A DNA stretch of 13,697 nt from a bacterium. Its GTDB lineage: Bacteria > JACRDZ01 > JAJRWM01. The position numbers and the translations under genes were made by a program. This document shows, piece by piece, positions 7,489-13,697 of this stretch (the stretch's first letter is position 1; each line of letters starts with the position of its first letter). Under the pieces are notes generated by a model, which worked only from the letters and a program-made list of their open reading frames with translations, had not been told where the DNA came from and searched no databases. Location: NCBI GenBank assembly GCA_024276815.1, contig JAJRWM010000162.1, positions 1 through 13,697 on the forward strand. Direction: 5' to 3'.

Positions 7489-7517
7489 TTGACAAGCGCC
7501 GAGGTCGGCTATATAAT
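7489..7517 (+). promoter_or_regulatory. Perfect-consensus sigma70 promoter for the Rrf2 regulator
   Basis: TTGACA (7489-7494), a 17-base spacer and TATAAT (7512-7517) match the housekeeping consensus at every position. Transcription would start near 7524, about 22 bases before the ATG at 7546. Promoters this strong for a regulator are usually held down by a repressor. Rrf2 proteins often bind at their own promoter, so autoregulation is likely but inferred. Confidence 0.85.
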
Positions 7518-7545
7518 ACAATCATGGTCCCCAAGGTTATATATA

Positions 7546-7962
7546 ATGCAGATCACTAGAGCGACTGAATACGCGGTTAGAATTGTTTTAGAGTTGGCTT
7601 CCAGAGAAAAAAATGATCAGCCGGTTGCTATCGCGGAAATCAGTGCAAGACAGGATATACCGGTGAAGTATTTTCGCAAGCTGTTAATCCACCTGATTAA
7701 CGCCGGGCTGGTTCGCTCATACCGCGGTCCCAGGGGAGGTCTGCTCCTGGGCAGACCGGCCGAGAAAATAACGCTCTATGATGTAATAAGGGTAACAGAA
7801 GGCGAACTTAATTTAAATGTGTGTTTAATCAGCGATAATGAATGCGGCCGACGGAGGACCTGTCCGGTACATGATATCTGGAGGACAGCGCAGGACGCCA
7901 TGCTGGATGTGCTTGACCGGGTTACCTTCAAAACTTTAGGAGAGAAAAATCATCATAGGTAA
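7546..7962 (+). CDS. Rrf2-family transcriptional regulator with three Fe-S-type cysteines
   Basis: This 138-residue protein is the usual size for Rrf2/IscR/NsrR regulators. The N terminus (MQITRATEYAVRIVLELA) is the family signature. A winged helix follows, with recognition segment IPVKYFRKLLIHLINAGLVRSYRGPRGG (in pieces, residues 38-65). Cysteines at 93, 100 and 106 (C-x6-C-x5-C) sit where IscR and NsrR bind an iron-sulfur cluster, and the first gap is one residue longer than the IscR/NsrR C-x5-C-x5-C. The cluster would sense NO, oxygen or Fe-S status. The ATG at 7546 is chosen over an in-frame upstream TTG at 7489 because that one overlaps the promoter -35 and the family N terminus begins at 7546. 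AAGG lies 9 bases upstream. It stands before the c554-type cytochrome and the rubrerythrin, the most likely targets. Confidence 0.92.
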   Translation: MQITRATEYAVRIVLELASREKNDQPVAIAEISARQDIPVKYFRKLLIHLINAGLVRSYRGPRGGLLLGRPAEKITLYDVIRVTEGELNLNVCLISDNECGRRRTCPVHDIWRTAQDAMLDVLDRVTFKTLGEKNHHR

Positions 7963-8055
7963 AAAAAGAGGTTTTTTTTGCGGTTATAGGTGACTATGAT
8001 GACTGGCTTAGTAATATAAAGACGTGGCTAAGGAGGTGGTGATTTCAAAAGTGAA

Positions 8056-8101
8056 GCTACCCGCGCTTCCGCGAGCGACTCGCGGAGAGCAAGCAGGTAA
8101 C
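8056..8101 (+). other. GC-rich hairpin in the leader of the c554-type cytochrome
   Basis: An uninterrupted 8-base-pair stem, TCCGCGAG (8068-8075) with CTCGCGGA (8079-8086), has a CGA loop. It continues imperfectly outward to GCTACC (8056-8061) with GGTAAC (8096-8101). An AAGGAGG at 8030-8036 and a GTG at 8051 lie just before it, and the true ribosome site at 8117-8124 just after. There is no T-run, so it is not a terminator. It could be an mRNA regulatory hairpin or a small palindromic insertion element. Confidence 0.6.
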
Positions 8102-8135
8102 CTTGAGGCGAATTTCAAAGGAGGGAACAAAAATA

Positions 8136-9533
8136 GTGAAAAAGAAAAACTTTATTTTATTTCTGAGCTTTATGCTTATTTTAACTCAGGTTTCAATTGG
8201 TCGGGCCGATGACGATGGCGTAAAGAAAAAATATCCTTTTTTCCCGTCATTGTTAAATGTCAGGGACGGCCGGGCGATAAAATCGGAGGACTTTACCGAT
8301 CCGGAAGACTGCGGCGGCTGTAATGAAAAAATCTACGAGCAATGGAACGGTTCGATGCACTCTAAAGCCTGGGTTGATCCGGTATTCCGGGCGCTCTGGA
8401 AAATGGGTTCCAGGGAAACCGACGGCCTGATTGACAACCTTTGCGCCGGCTGTCACTCGGCGATTGGCACAGCGACCGGCGAACTGACTTTTAACAGGGA
8501 AAAAGATGAATTTGAAGTCAGCGAGATCGCCGCTAAAGGCGTCCAGTGCGATTTCTGCCATACGGTTTATTCCTCTACCTTCCTGGACACGCCAACCCAT
8601 GAGCCGCAAAACGGCTCCCTGATAATGGATCCCGGCGAAGTCAAACGAGGCCCTTTTAAGGACGCTGAATCTCCCGGTCATGAAACGGCCTATTCAAAAT
8701 TGCACACCAGGGCGGAATTTTGCGGCTCCTGCCACAACGTATTTCACCCGGTAAGCAATTTTCCGATTGAGAGGACCTATGACGAGTGGAAACATTCCGT
8801 TTACGCCGCCAATGATATTGTTTGTCAGGACTGCCACATGATGCCGGTGGAAAAAGCTATAGAGACCGCCAGAACCATGAAGAAACAGACCAATCCCGGC
8901 AAAGCGACCGAAGAAGCTACGGAAAGAGAGACTATCTACACGCACGAGTTTGTCGGCGGCAACTTCACCATAACCGAACTACTGGGTTCGCCCAAACACG
9001 CCGATATCGCCCGGAAAAGGCTGCAAAACGCCGCCCGACTTGAGATTATCGCGCCTGATTCATTAACGCCCGGAGCTTTGGGCGAGATTAAGGTGAAAGT
9101 AACCAACGTAGGCGCCGGCCATAATTTGCCGACCAGCCTGACCGAGGTCAGGCAGATGTGGCTCGATGTTAAAATTAAAGGGGAGGATGACAAACTGATC
9201 TTCCGTTCCGGCGCTCTGGACAAAGATCATAATATTGCTCCGGACTCGGTTGTTTTTAACGCTTACGCCGTTGACAAGGACGGTAATCATACTTACAAAC
9301 CCTGGGAAATTGTCCGCTTCGAATATAATAAAACGATCCCACCCAAAGGTTCGGCGACGGAGAAATTCTCTTTCCTGGTACCCAAAGATGTCAAGGGGCC
9401 AATTGAGGTTGAGGTAAAACTGCGTTATCGATCATATCCACAGACAGTCGCCAATATGCTGCTGGGAAAAGACGCGCCAGTTTTACCAATCGTCGATATG
9501 AACGAAGAAGAAACAAAAATTAAAGTACGGTAA
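8136..9533 (+). CDS. Cytochrome c554-type multiheme cytochrome, four CXXCH plus one CXXCN
   Basis: This is a 465-residue exported protein with a signal peptide at about 1-24 (cut near GRA-DDD). The first motif is CGGCNEKIYEQWNGSMHSKAW (in pieces, residues 59-79), the layout of the c554 family's first heme. However, asparagine 63 (AAT) replaces the CXXCH histidine (one base from CAT). Normal sites follow at residues 103 (CAGCH), 138 (CDFCH), 196 (CGSCH) and 230 (CQDCH). Residues 300-465 form a beta-sandwich-like domain with NVGAGHNLPT, a segment known from c554-like cytochromes, where the histidine could be an axial ligand. The role is a periplasmic redox enzyme or electron carrier, substrate unknown; nearby stress genes make reduction of a toxic oxidant plausible. 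The GTG at 8136 is chosen because AAAGGAGG lies 11 bases before it and the signal peptide begins there. The upstream in-frame TTG at 8103 has no such site. It is 12 bases ahead of the rubrerythrin gene. Confidence 0.88.
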   Translation: MKKKNFILFLSFMLILTQVSIGRADDDGVKKKYPFFPSLLNVRDGRAIKSEDFTDPEDCGGCNEKIYEQWNGSMHSKAWVDPVFRALWKMGSRETDGLIDNLCAGCHSAIGTATGELTFNREKDEFEVSEIAAKGVQCDFCHTVYSSTFLDTPTHEPQNGSLIMDPGEVKRGPFKDAESPGHETAYSKLHTRAEFCGSCHNVFHPVSNFPIERTYDEWKHSVYAANDIVCQDCHMMPVEKAIETARTMKKQTNPGKATEEATERETIYTHEFVGGNFTITELLGSPKHADIARKRLQNAARLEIIAPDSLTPGALGEIKVKVTNVGAGHNLPTSLTEVRQMWLDVKIKGEDDKLIFRSGALDKDHNIAPDSVVFNAYAVDKDGNHTYKPWEIVRFEYNKTIPPKGSATEKFSFLVPKDVKGPIEVEVKLRYRSYPQTVANMLLGKDAPVLPIVDMNEEETKIKVR

Positions 9534-9545
9534 GGAGTAGTAAAT

Positions 9546-9968
9546 ATGACTGAATTGGTAAATGAACACCTCTTGGGCGTAACCAAGGGATCGGAACTCG
9601 CTGAACACGTTGAAGGAAATTTCCGGGGCGAGACTTGTGAGGTCGGTTTATATTTAGCGATGGCGCGTCAGGCTGAACGCGAAGGTTTCCCCGAAGCGGC
9701 GCTTTGCCTGAAGTCGATTGCCTGGGATGAAGCTAACCACGCGGCTTTGTTTGCCGAGTTGAACGGCAAGATATCTTCGAGCACCAGAGAAAATATTGAA
9801 AAAATGCTGGCGGGAGAGCGGGGGGCGAACAAATCAAAGCGGGAAGCGGCCCTGAAAGCCAAAGAAGCCGGCATTGACCACGCTCATGATATTTTTGATG
9901 AGAGTTCACGGGATGAAGGTCGACACGCCCGTGCCCTGGAGGGTCTGCTCGGCCGCTATTTCGGGTAG
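9546..9968 (+). CDS. Rubrerythrin-like ferritin-family diiron protein without rubredoxin domain
   Basis: The protein has 140 residues and two helix pairs with typical diiron ligands: [17 protein letters not shown] (E29, E32), DEANH (E62, H65), GE near 91, and [10 protein letters not shown] (E119, E124, H127). It resembles the ferritin-like half of the rubrerythrin/NADH peroxidase group, which removes hydrogen peroxide in anaerobes. Full rubrerythrins end with a CxxC...CxxC rubredoxin domain. Here the frame stops straight after LLGRYFG, and no rubredoxin codons were seen in the following 280 bases. Electrons must come from another protein, possibly the neighbouring cytochrome (inference). AAGGAG at 9532-9537 overlaps the preceding stop and lies 8 bases from the ATG, so the gene is translated from the same mRNA as the cytochrome. 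Confidence 0.92.
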   Translation: MTELVNEHLLGVTKGSELAEHVEGNFRGETCEVGLYLAMARQAEREGFPEAALCLKSIAWDEANHAALFAELNGKISSSTRENIEKMLAGERGANKSKREAALKAKEAGIDHAHDIFDESSRDEGRHARALEGLLGRYFG

Positions 9969-10011
9969 GTGAGCGAATCTTCGACTAATAGCAAAGCGCA
10001 ATCAAGTATGT

Positions 10012-10033
10012 ATTTTGTCAGGGGGACTCTTTT
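10012..10033. repeat. Copy B of the 22-base dispersed motif
   Basis: ATTTTGTCAGGGGGACTCTTTT matches copy A at 7313-7334 apart from two single-base indels. It begins 44 bases after the rubrerythrin stop. The 90 bases to its right hold GCGAAC twice and a GCAAGAAGTTGC hairpin, followed by AGTAGACCTGCCCCTTTTA near 10119-10137. This could be the body of a small palindromic element. No reading frame in 9969-10248 looks like a protein. Confidence 0.55.
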
Positions 10034-10187
10034 GGCGAACTTACAGTTTGCTCAAGTAACCGTAGGTACTTTTATTCGACTCGCAAGAAGTTGCTCGCGA
10101 AGCGAACTAAAACAGGTAGTAGACCTGCCCCTTTTAAATCACACCTGGTTGCGCTTTGCTCTAACCAAAAGACAACACATCATTCAG

Positions 10188-10216
10188 GCCCGGGTAGCGG
10201 ACGAACAATCCCGGGC
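10188..10216. repeat. GCCCGGG inverted repeat downstream of the ComFB-like gene
   Basis: GCCCGGG (10188-10194) and CCCGGGC (10210-10216) can pair across a 15-base loop. It lies after the stop of the minus-strand gene at 10249 and after the plus-strand rubrerythrin unit, where a bidirectional transcript end would be useful. There is no clear T-run on either side, so a terminator role is only possible. Confidence 0.4.
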
Positions 10217-10248
10217 GTCGGGAGGGGAGGAGAAACAGATACTTTGCT

Positions 10249-10557
10249 TCAATAATGGTGGGGGGAGGACATGACGATCTTGATCGCCTTCATTACTTCG
10301 TCGGCCAGAAGATCAGAATCGAGATAGTGAAATTGTTTCAGGGCGTGCGGGGTATCGGCTGAGTACATACGGTAATGGGGCGGCAGGTGATTCAGGGCGA
10401 TAGCCGCTATATCCATAATACAGGTTTGGCAGATACAGAACTGAAGAAAGGCTGGATCGCCTTTACGTTTCTCCACATACGAATAGAGTATCCGAAAAAC
10501 CGCCGCCTCGGTTTCATTACACAGCCTGCTTGTATCGTATTCTTCCAGAATGCCCAT
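10249..10557 (-). CDS. ComFB-family small protein
   Basis: This 102-residue protein carries the ComFB (late competence protein) pattern. A helical first half with LCNETEAAVFRILYSYVEKR is followed by FCICQTCIMDIAAIALNHLPPHY (in pieces), matching the family core C-x-C-x2-C-x-DxxALALNxLPPxY. The cysteines probably bind zinc, and the remaining C-terminal 40 residues are mostly helical. In Bacillus comFB lies in the comF operon. Many bacteria have stand-alone copies, and some family members are reported to bind cyclic dinucleotides. No competence gene is visible here. The ATG at 10557 is preferred over an in-frame TTG at 10584 because neither has a good ribosome site and the homologous region begins after the ATG. 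It stands alone and is convergent with the rubrerythrin unit. The family call is good; the function is open. Confidence 0.78.
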   Translation of the reverse strand: MGILEEYDTSRLCNETEAAVFRILYSYVEKRKGDPAFLQFCICQTCIMDIAAIALNHLPPHYRMYSADTPHALKQFHYLDSDLLADEVMKAIKIVMSSPHHY

Positions 10558-10679
10558 AACTTGTCCCAGGAAAAGTATTCCCAATTATGAAAAGCTATGT
10601 TATCATGAATCCGCTTTGTTGGCAAGATTATACTACATTTACATGTAAGGCGTCAGTCTTCCGGGGAAAAGACCTTCTT

Positions 10680-10734
10680 TGTCATTCCTGTGCCAACGGG
10701 AATCCACTAGATTCCTGCATACGCTGGCATGACA
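10680..10734. repeat. REP-like palindromic repeat (degenerate)
   Basis: TGTCAT (10680-10685) and ATGACA (10729-10734) bound a 55-base imperfect palindrome with an inner pair GGAATC / GATTCC around CACTA. It resembles the dispersed element found in many proteobacteria, where GTCATTCC and a G-rich arm with GGAATCCA fold into two hairpins. The outer G/C arms have decayed here (tgccaacggg against catacgctgg), so it is probably an old copy. It lies between the ComFB-like gene and the binding-protein gene. Confidence 0.6.
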
Positions 10735-10815
10735 TTACTGGTTCCCCCACTTCACTGACGGATTACATTTACATTCGTAAATTAATAGACACATTTCTTT
10801 TCCGGGAGGAAACGT

Positions 10816-12408
10816 TTGGCTGGTAAGTCGCGGTATGGTTGGCTGGGAGTCTTTTTTTTAATCTGTTGCGGGCTGGCTGTCAGTGTCGGAGCCGCCAGCT
10901 TGCCGAAGTACGGCGGAACGCTGCATCTCTCGCTCCTGACTGAACCGACCTCGCTTGATCCGGCGAAAATACTGCTTGATGTTGATCGGCAGCTCTGCCA
11001 GCTCCTGTACGACACGCTGGTAGTCAAAGATAATGATGGCAACATAAGTCCTCGCCTGGCCAAGAGTTGGGAAGCCTCTCCCGATGGCAAAACCTGGACC
11101 TTTACGCTGCGTGACGGACTGAGCTTTCATAATGGCAGGAAGATTACCGCAAAAGACGTCGTCTACACCTTCAAACGGGCGCTGCTGAAGGGCGCGCAGG
11201 CCAAGATACAGCCCCTGCTGGGTAATATCAGTGGCGCTGAACGGTATCTGGCCGATCCTGGCCGGGACTTAACCGGGATTTTCTCCATCGGCGAATCAGC
11301 AGTCCAGATATCTTTAAACAGGTTGGACTATAATTTCCTGAGTAAACTGGCTTCACCATACCTGAGCATTGTTCCATCAGAAGATATTATCGAAAAAGGC
11401 GATGATTTTTTCCTGGCGCCGTCAGGTAGCGGACCTTTTCAGTTCACCTCCTGGGAAAGACAAAGGAAAATTATTTTCAGCGTAAACGACCAATATGTTT
11501 TTGGCCGGCCTTACGTTGACCAACTGGATTTCAGCGTCATTGACGATCCCGGAGCCGGCATCCTGAAATTTGAGCTGGAGGAACTGGATATTTACGATAT
11601 CCCCAGCTTCGACTACCAGAGGTTCCGCGATAACCGCGTCTGGCGGGATAATATCAGGGAAACCCGGGAAGTGATCGCCTGCTTCGTGGGCATTAATTGT
11701 TTGAAACCGCCCTTTGACAACCCTCAGGCCCGTAAAGCTCTCAATTATGCCATCGACCGTCAGTCAATTATCGACATCCTGCTGGCCGGACAGGGTGAAA
11801 AGTCCAAAGGAGTGTTGCCGGCCGGCGTCAGAAAAACCCTGCCGGCGCCCAATTCCTTTCCCTATGATCCCGGTTTCGCCCAGAAATTACTGGTAAGCGG
11901 AATTTCCGCTGAAGAGGCTAACAGGGAAATCGTTTTCTGGACGCCCAACGATCCGCCGGAACTGGTCAGGATAGCCGAGCGTATTCAGGTTAACCTGTTG
12001 GATGTGGGAATCAATGTTTATCTTCAGGAAAAAAGCTGGGCCGAGATCTACCGTGCGCTGCAACCGGAAGCCAAAGGTGAAAAGCCGCACATCTTCCTGC
12101 TTTCCTTCCTGGCCCGGAATGATAATCCGCAAACCTTCCTCACTGACCTCTTTTCCGTTAAAGGCCAATATAACCTGTTCAACTACCGTTCCCGGGAGGT
12201 AGACCAGCTTTTAACTCTGGCTAAACAATCAACCAGTCTCAACGAACGATTCGGCATGCTGGCCAAGGTCGAGTCAATCGTGGTTGACGAGGCCCCGGCG
12301 ATATTTTTGTATTACACTTCACGTAAACTCATTTTTCAGCCCCGGGTAATGAATTTAGAAATAATCCAGAGTCAGCCCAACCTGATAAAACTCTGGCTGA
12401 GGCAATGA
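10816..12408 (+). CDS. Extracellular solute-binding protein, family 5 (DppA/OppA type)
   Basis: This is a 530-residue secreted protein, normal length for peptide/nickel-type binding proteins. Residues 1-27 are a signal peptide; its Cys-Cys pair (17-18) does not make a clean lipobox, so signal peptidase I cleavage near VGA-AS is favoured. Mature hallmarks follow: GGTLHLSLLTEPTSLDPAK, then LYDTLVV, LAKSWEASPDGKTWTFTLRDGLSFHNGRKITAKDVVYTFKRAL (in pieces, residues 81-123), and RKALNYAIDRQSI (about 307-319). No permease or ATPase gene follows. Instead its stop codon overlaps a sensor kinase start (ATGA, 12405-12408), so it may serve as a ligand receptor for signalling, though a distant transporter is possible. 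The start is TTG at 10816, supported by GGGAGGA (10804-10810) 5 bases upstream and by the signal peptide beginning there. Its promoter could not be placed. Confidence 0.92.
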   Translation: MAGKSRYGWLGVFFLICCGLAVSVGAASLPKYGGTLHLSLLTEPTSLDPAKILLDVDRQLCQLLYDTLVVKDNDGNISPRLAKSWEASPDGKTWTFTLRDGLSFHNGRKITAKDVVYTFKRALLKGAQAKIQPLLGNISGAERYLADPGRDLTGIFSIGESAVQISLNRLDYNFLSKLASPYLSIVPSEDIIEKGDDFFLAPSGSGPFQFTSWERQRKIIFSVNDQYVFGRPYVDQLDFSVIDDPGAGILKFELEELDIYDIPSFDYQRFRDNRVWRDNIRETREVIACFVGINCLKPPFDNPQARKALNYAIDRQSIIDILLAGQGEKSKGVLPAGVRKTLPAPNSFPYDPGFAQKLLVSGISAEEANREIVFWTPNDPPELVRIAERIQVNLLDVGINVYLQEKSWAEIYRALQPEAKGEKPHIFLLSFLARNDNPQTFLTDLFSVKGQYNLFNYRSREVDQLLTLAKQSTSLNERFGMLAKVESIVVDEAPAIFLYYTSRKLIFQPRVMNLEIIQSQPNLIKLWLRQ

Positions 12409-13697
12409 TTAATCTAAAACTTCGCGGTAAACTCCTTGGTGTTTTCCTGATTTTAACCCTTTTGCCCTTGCTGTCTCTTTCGTTGATCATTTCTTACCGT
12501 ATTAACGAACAATTCAAACAAATCAGCTCCCGGCGGATCAATGAGACGCTGGAAGGTATCAACAAGGATTACCTGTCCCTGGTCGCCGAACTGGATGAAA
12601 AAACCAAACTTATCATTTCCCGGCAGGATCTGAAACGACTCATCCTGACCAAGGACTGGCGGGGCCGGATCAACCAGCAGGGACTGATCGAACTGACTGT
12701 CAACCTTCAGAAATCGCTGGGTCTTAACATCCTGGAGATCGGTGACACCAAGGGCGTGGTGCTGGCCAGAGGACACGAGCGCGCGCGCTTTGGCATCGAC
12801 AAGTCCGATGATCCGATTGTCTCCCACCTTCTGCAAGGAAAAGAATGGAACGGTATCGACGAAGAAAAAGTCTGGGGTAAAAGTTTCCTCGCGATCAAGG
12901 TGGCGAAACCAATATTTTTAGGGCGGGAAGTTAAAGGCACAGTCATCGCCGGCTATCAGTTCAACCTGAAATTCCTGGAACGTTTGAAAGGAATGAGCGG
13001 TGCCGAGATCATGATCTTCTATAAGGACCGGCCGGTTCTCTCAACCCTGGCCGCTTCACCGGAAACGCCCATATTTTCACCGGGAGAGCTTGGCCGGCTG
13101 AAAAACCGGCAAATAATCAAGGCCCGGATTGGCGATACCGAGTACAATTTTGGCGGGTTTCCCTTAAGTTTGGCGGTGCCCGAAAAACAACTCTCGCCAA
13201 TCAAGCAGGCCGGCGGGCTGATTGTCGTCGGTCTTTCCACGCGCGAAATTACGCTTTTAGTCTACAACTTTGTCCGCCTGATTACCCTGGTTACCGTAAT
13301 CAGCCTGCTTTTCACCATATTTTTCGCTATCTTTTTATCCCGCCAGATCACCAAGCCGATTCAGCAACTGGTTGTGGGAGCTAGACGGATCGCGGCCGGC
13401 GACCTGGAAAGCGCCATTACGGTTCATACCAAAGACGAGATCGGCCAACTGGTGGAAACCTTTAACCAGATGACGCTTGACCTGAAAAAGAACAAAGCCC
13501 GGTTGCTGAAAGCCGAACGGATCGCGGCCTGGCAGGAAGTGGCCCGTCAGATCGCTCACGAAATAAAGAACCCCCTCTTTCCGATCCAGTTGTCTATCCA
13601 GAGCCTGCAAAAAGCTTATACCCGCGGGGATAAAAATCTTGACGAGATTTTTAACGAAAGCACCAACACCATTCTGGAAGAAGTGGATAACCTGAAA
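12405..13697 (+). CDS. NtrY-like sensor histidine kinase (C-terminal end outside window)
   Basis: The frame is open to the right edge: 431 residues without a stop. The order is: membrane helix about 8-30; a periplasmic Cache-like sensor domain about 31-283; a second helix about 285-306; a HAMP domain about 307-360 (ITKPIQQL ... AGDLESAI ... DEIGQL); then a HisKA dimerisation segment with the phospho-acceptor in WQEVARQIAHEIKNPLFPIQ, H385. The EVARxIAHEIKNPL signature is that of NtrY-type kinases, which phosphorylate a sigma54-type response regulator. The ATPase domain is beyond the edge. ATGA overlaps the binding-protein stop, so the two are translationally coupled, and the external ligand is probably the binding protein's substrate or that protein itself. 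This pairing is inference. A GAGG lies just before the ATG. Confidence 0.92.
   Translation, partial: MINLKLRGKLLGVFLILTLLPLLSLSLIISYRINEQFKQISSRRINETLEGINKDYLSLVAELDEKTKLIISRQDLKRLILTKDWRGRINQQGLIELTVNLQKSLGLNILEIGDTKGVVLARGHERARFGIDKSDDPIVSHLLQGKEWNGIDEEKVWGKSFLAIKVAKPIFLGREVKGTVIAGYQFNLKFLERLKGMSGAEIMIFYKDRPVLSTLAASPETPIFSPGELGRLKNRQIIKARIGDTEYNFGGFPLSLAVPEKQLSPIKQAGGLIVVGLSTREITLLVYNFVRLITLVTVISLLFTIFFAIFLSRQITKPIQQLVVGARRIAAGDLESAITVHTKDEIGQLVETFNQMTLDLKKNKARLLKAERIAAWQEVARQIAHEIKNPLFPIQLSIQSLQKAYTRGDKNLDEIFNESTNTILEEVDNLK

Noticed and set aside
7333-7521. 62-residue minus-strand frame
   Set aside because: Its sequence is made by the ATCTATC repeats and it overlaps the Rrf2 promoter. No ribosome site or homology pattern is seen.
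7963-7981. Terminator after the Rrf2 gene (A-run, GAGG, T-run)
   Set aside because: The stem would be A-T only and weak. It is more likely that transcription can run on into the cytochrome, so no terminator was called.
8024-8212. 62-residue frame starting GTG at 8024
   Set aside because: It runs through the hairpin and into the first codons of the cytochrome in another frame. Its composition is not protein-like; at most it could be a leader peptide, so no gene was called.
9969-10274. 101-residue frame straight after the rubrerythrin
   Set aside because: It covers the 22-base repeat and hairpins and has no domain. It does not encode a rubredoxin domain that would complete the rubrerythrin.
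10587-10826. 79-residue plus-strand frame before the binding-protein gene
   Set aside because: It spans the REP-like palindrome and has no protein motif. The binding-protein start at 10816 has its own ribosome site.

Overview
The window looks like chromosomal DNA of an anaerobic, metal- or nitrogen-respiring bacterium rich in multiheme c-type cytochromes. The general character recalls Desulfobacterota/Geobacter-like lineages or similarly heme-rich uncultured phyla, but the sequence alone does not fix the taxon. Five of the eleven genes encode exported or membrane-anchored multiheme cytochromes. Together they carry 37 recognisable c-heme attachment sites: 34 CXXCH, two CX3CH and one CX4CH, plus one CXXCN site that has lost its histidine.

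Layout. (1) Minus strand, 1-2843: a polysaccharide-type flippase (2843-1401), followed 47 bases later by a secreted cytochrome with at least 14 hemes that runs off the left edge. (2) Plus strand, 3081-7238: a promoter with a perfect palindrome in its spacer, three tightly packed genes and a strong intrinsic terminator. The genes are a NapC/NirT-type anchored octaheme cytochrome, an octaheme c / cytochrome b fusion, and an anchored triheme cytochrome. They look like one inner-membrane quinol/periplasm electron-transfer module, recalling in general plan the ImcH and CbcL proteins of Geobacter. (3) Plus strand, 7489-9968: a perfect-consensus sigma70 promoter, an Rrf2-family Fe-S regulator, a c554-type multiheme cytochrome with a C-terminal beta domain, and a rubredoxin-less rubrerythrin. 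This looks like a redox or nitrosative/oxidative stress unit. (4) 9969-10815: a repeat-rich stretch around a minus-strand ComFB-like gene. (5) Plus strand, 10816-13697: a family-5 solute-binding protein whose stop codon overlaps the start of an NtrY-like sensor histidine kinase, cut by the right edge.

Intergenic DNA between the modules carries small repeats. These include a 22-base motif present at both 7313 and 10012, a 15-base inverted repeat with ATCTATC copies at 7356-7453, a GC-rich hairpin in the leader of the 8136 cytochrome, and a degenerate REP-like palindrome at 10680-10734. They suggest small non-autonomous mobile elements. No tRNA, rRNA, CRISPR array or transposase gene was seen.
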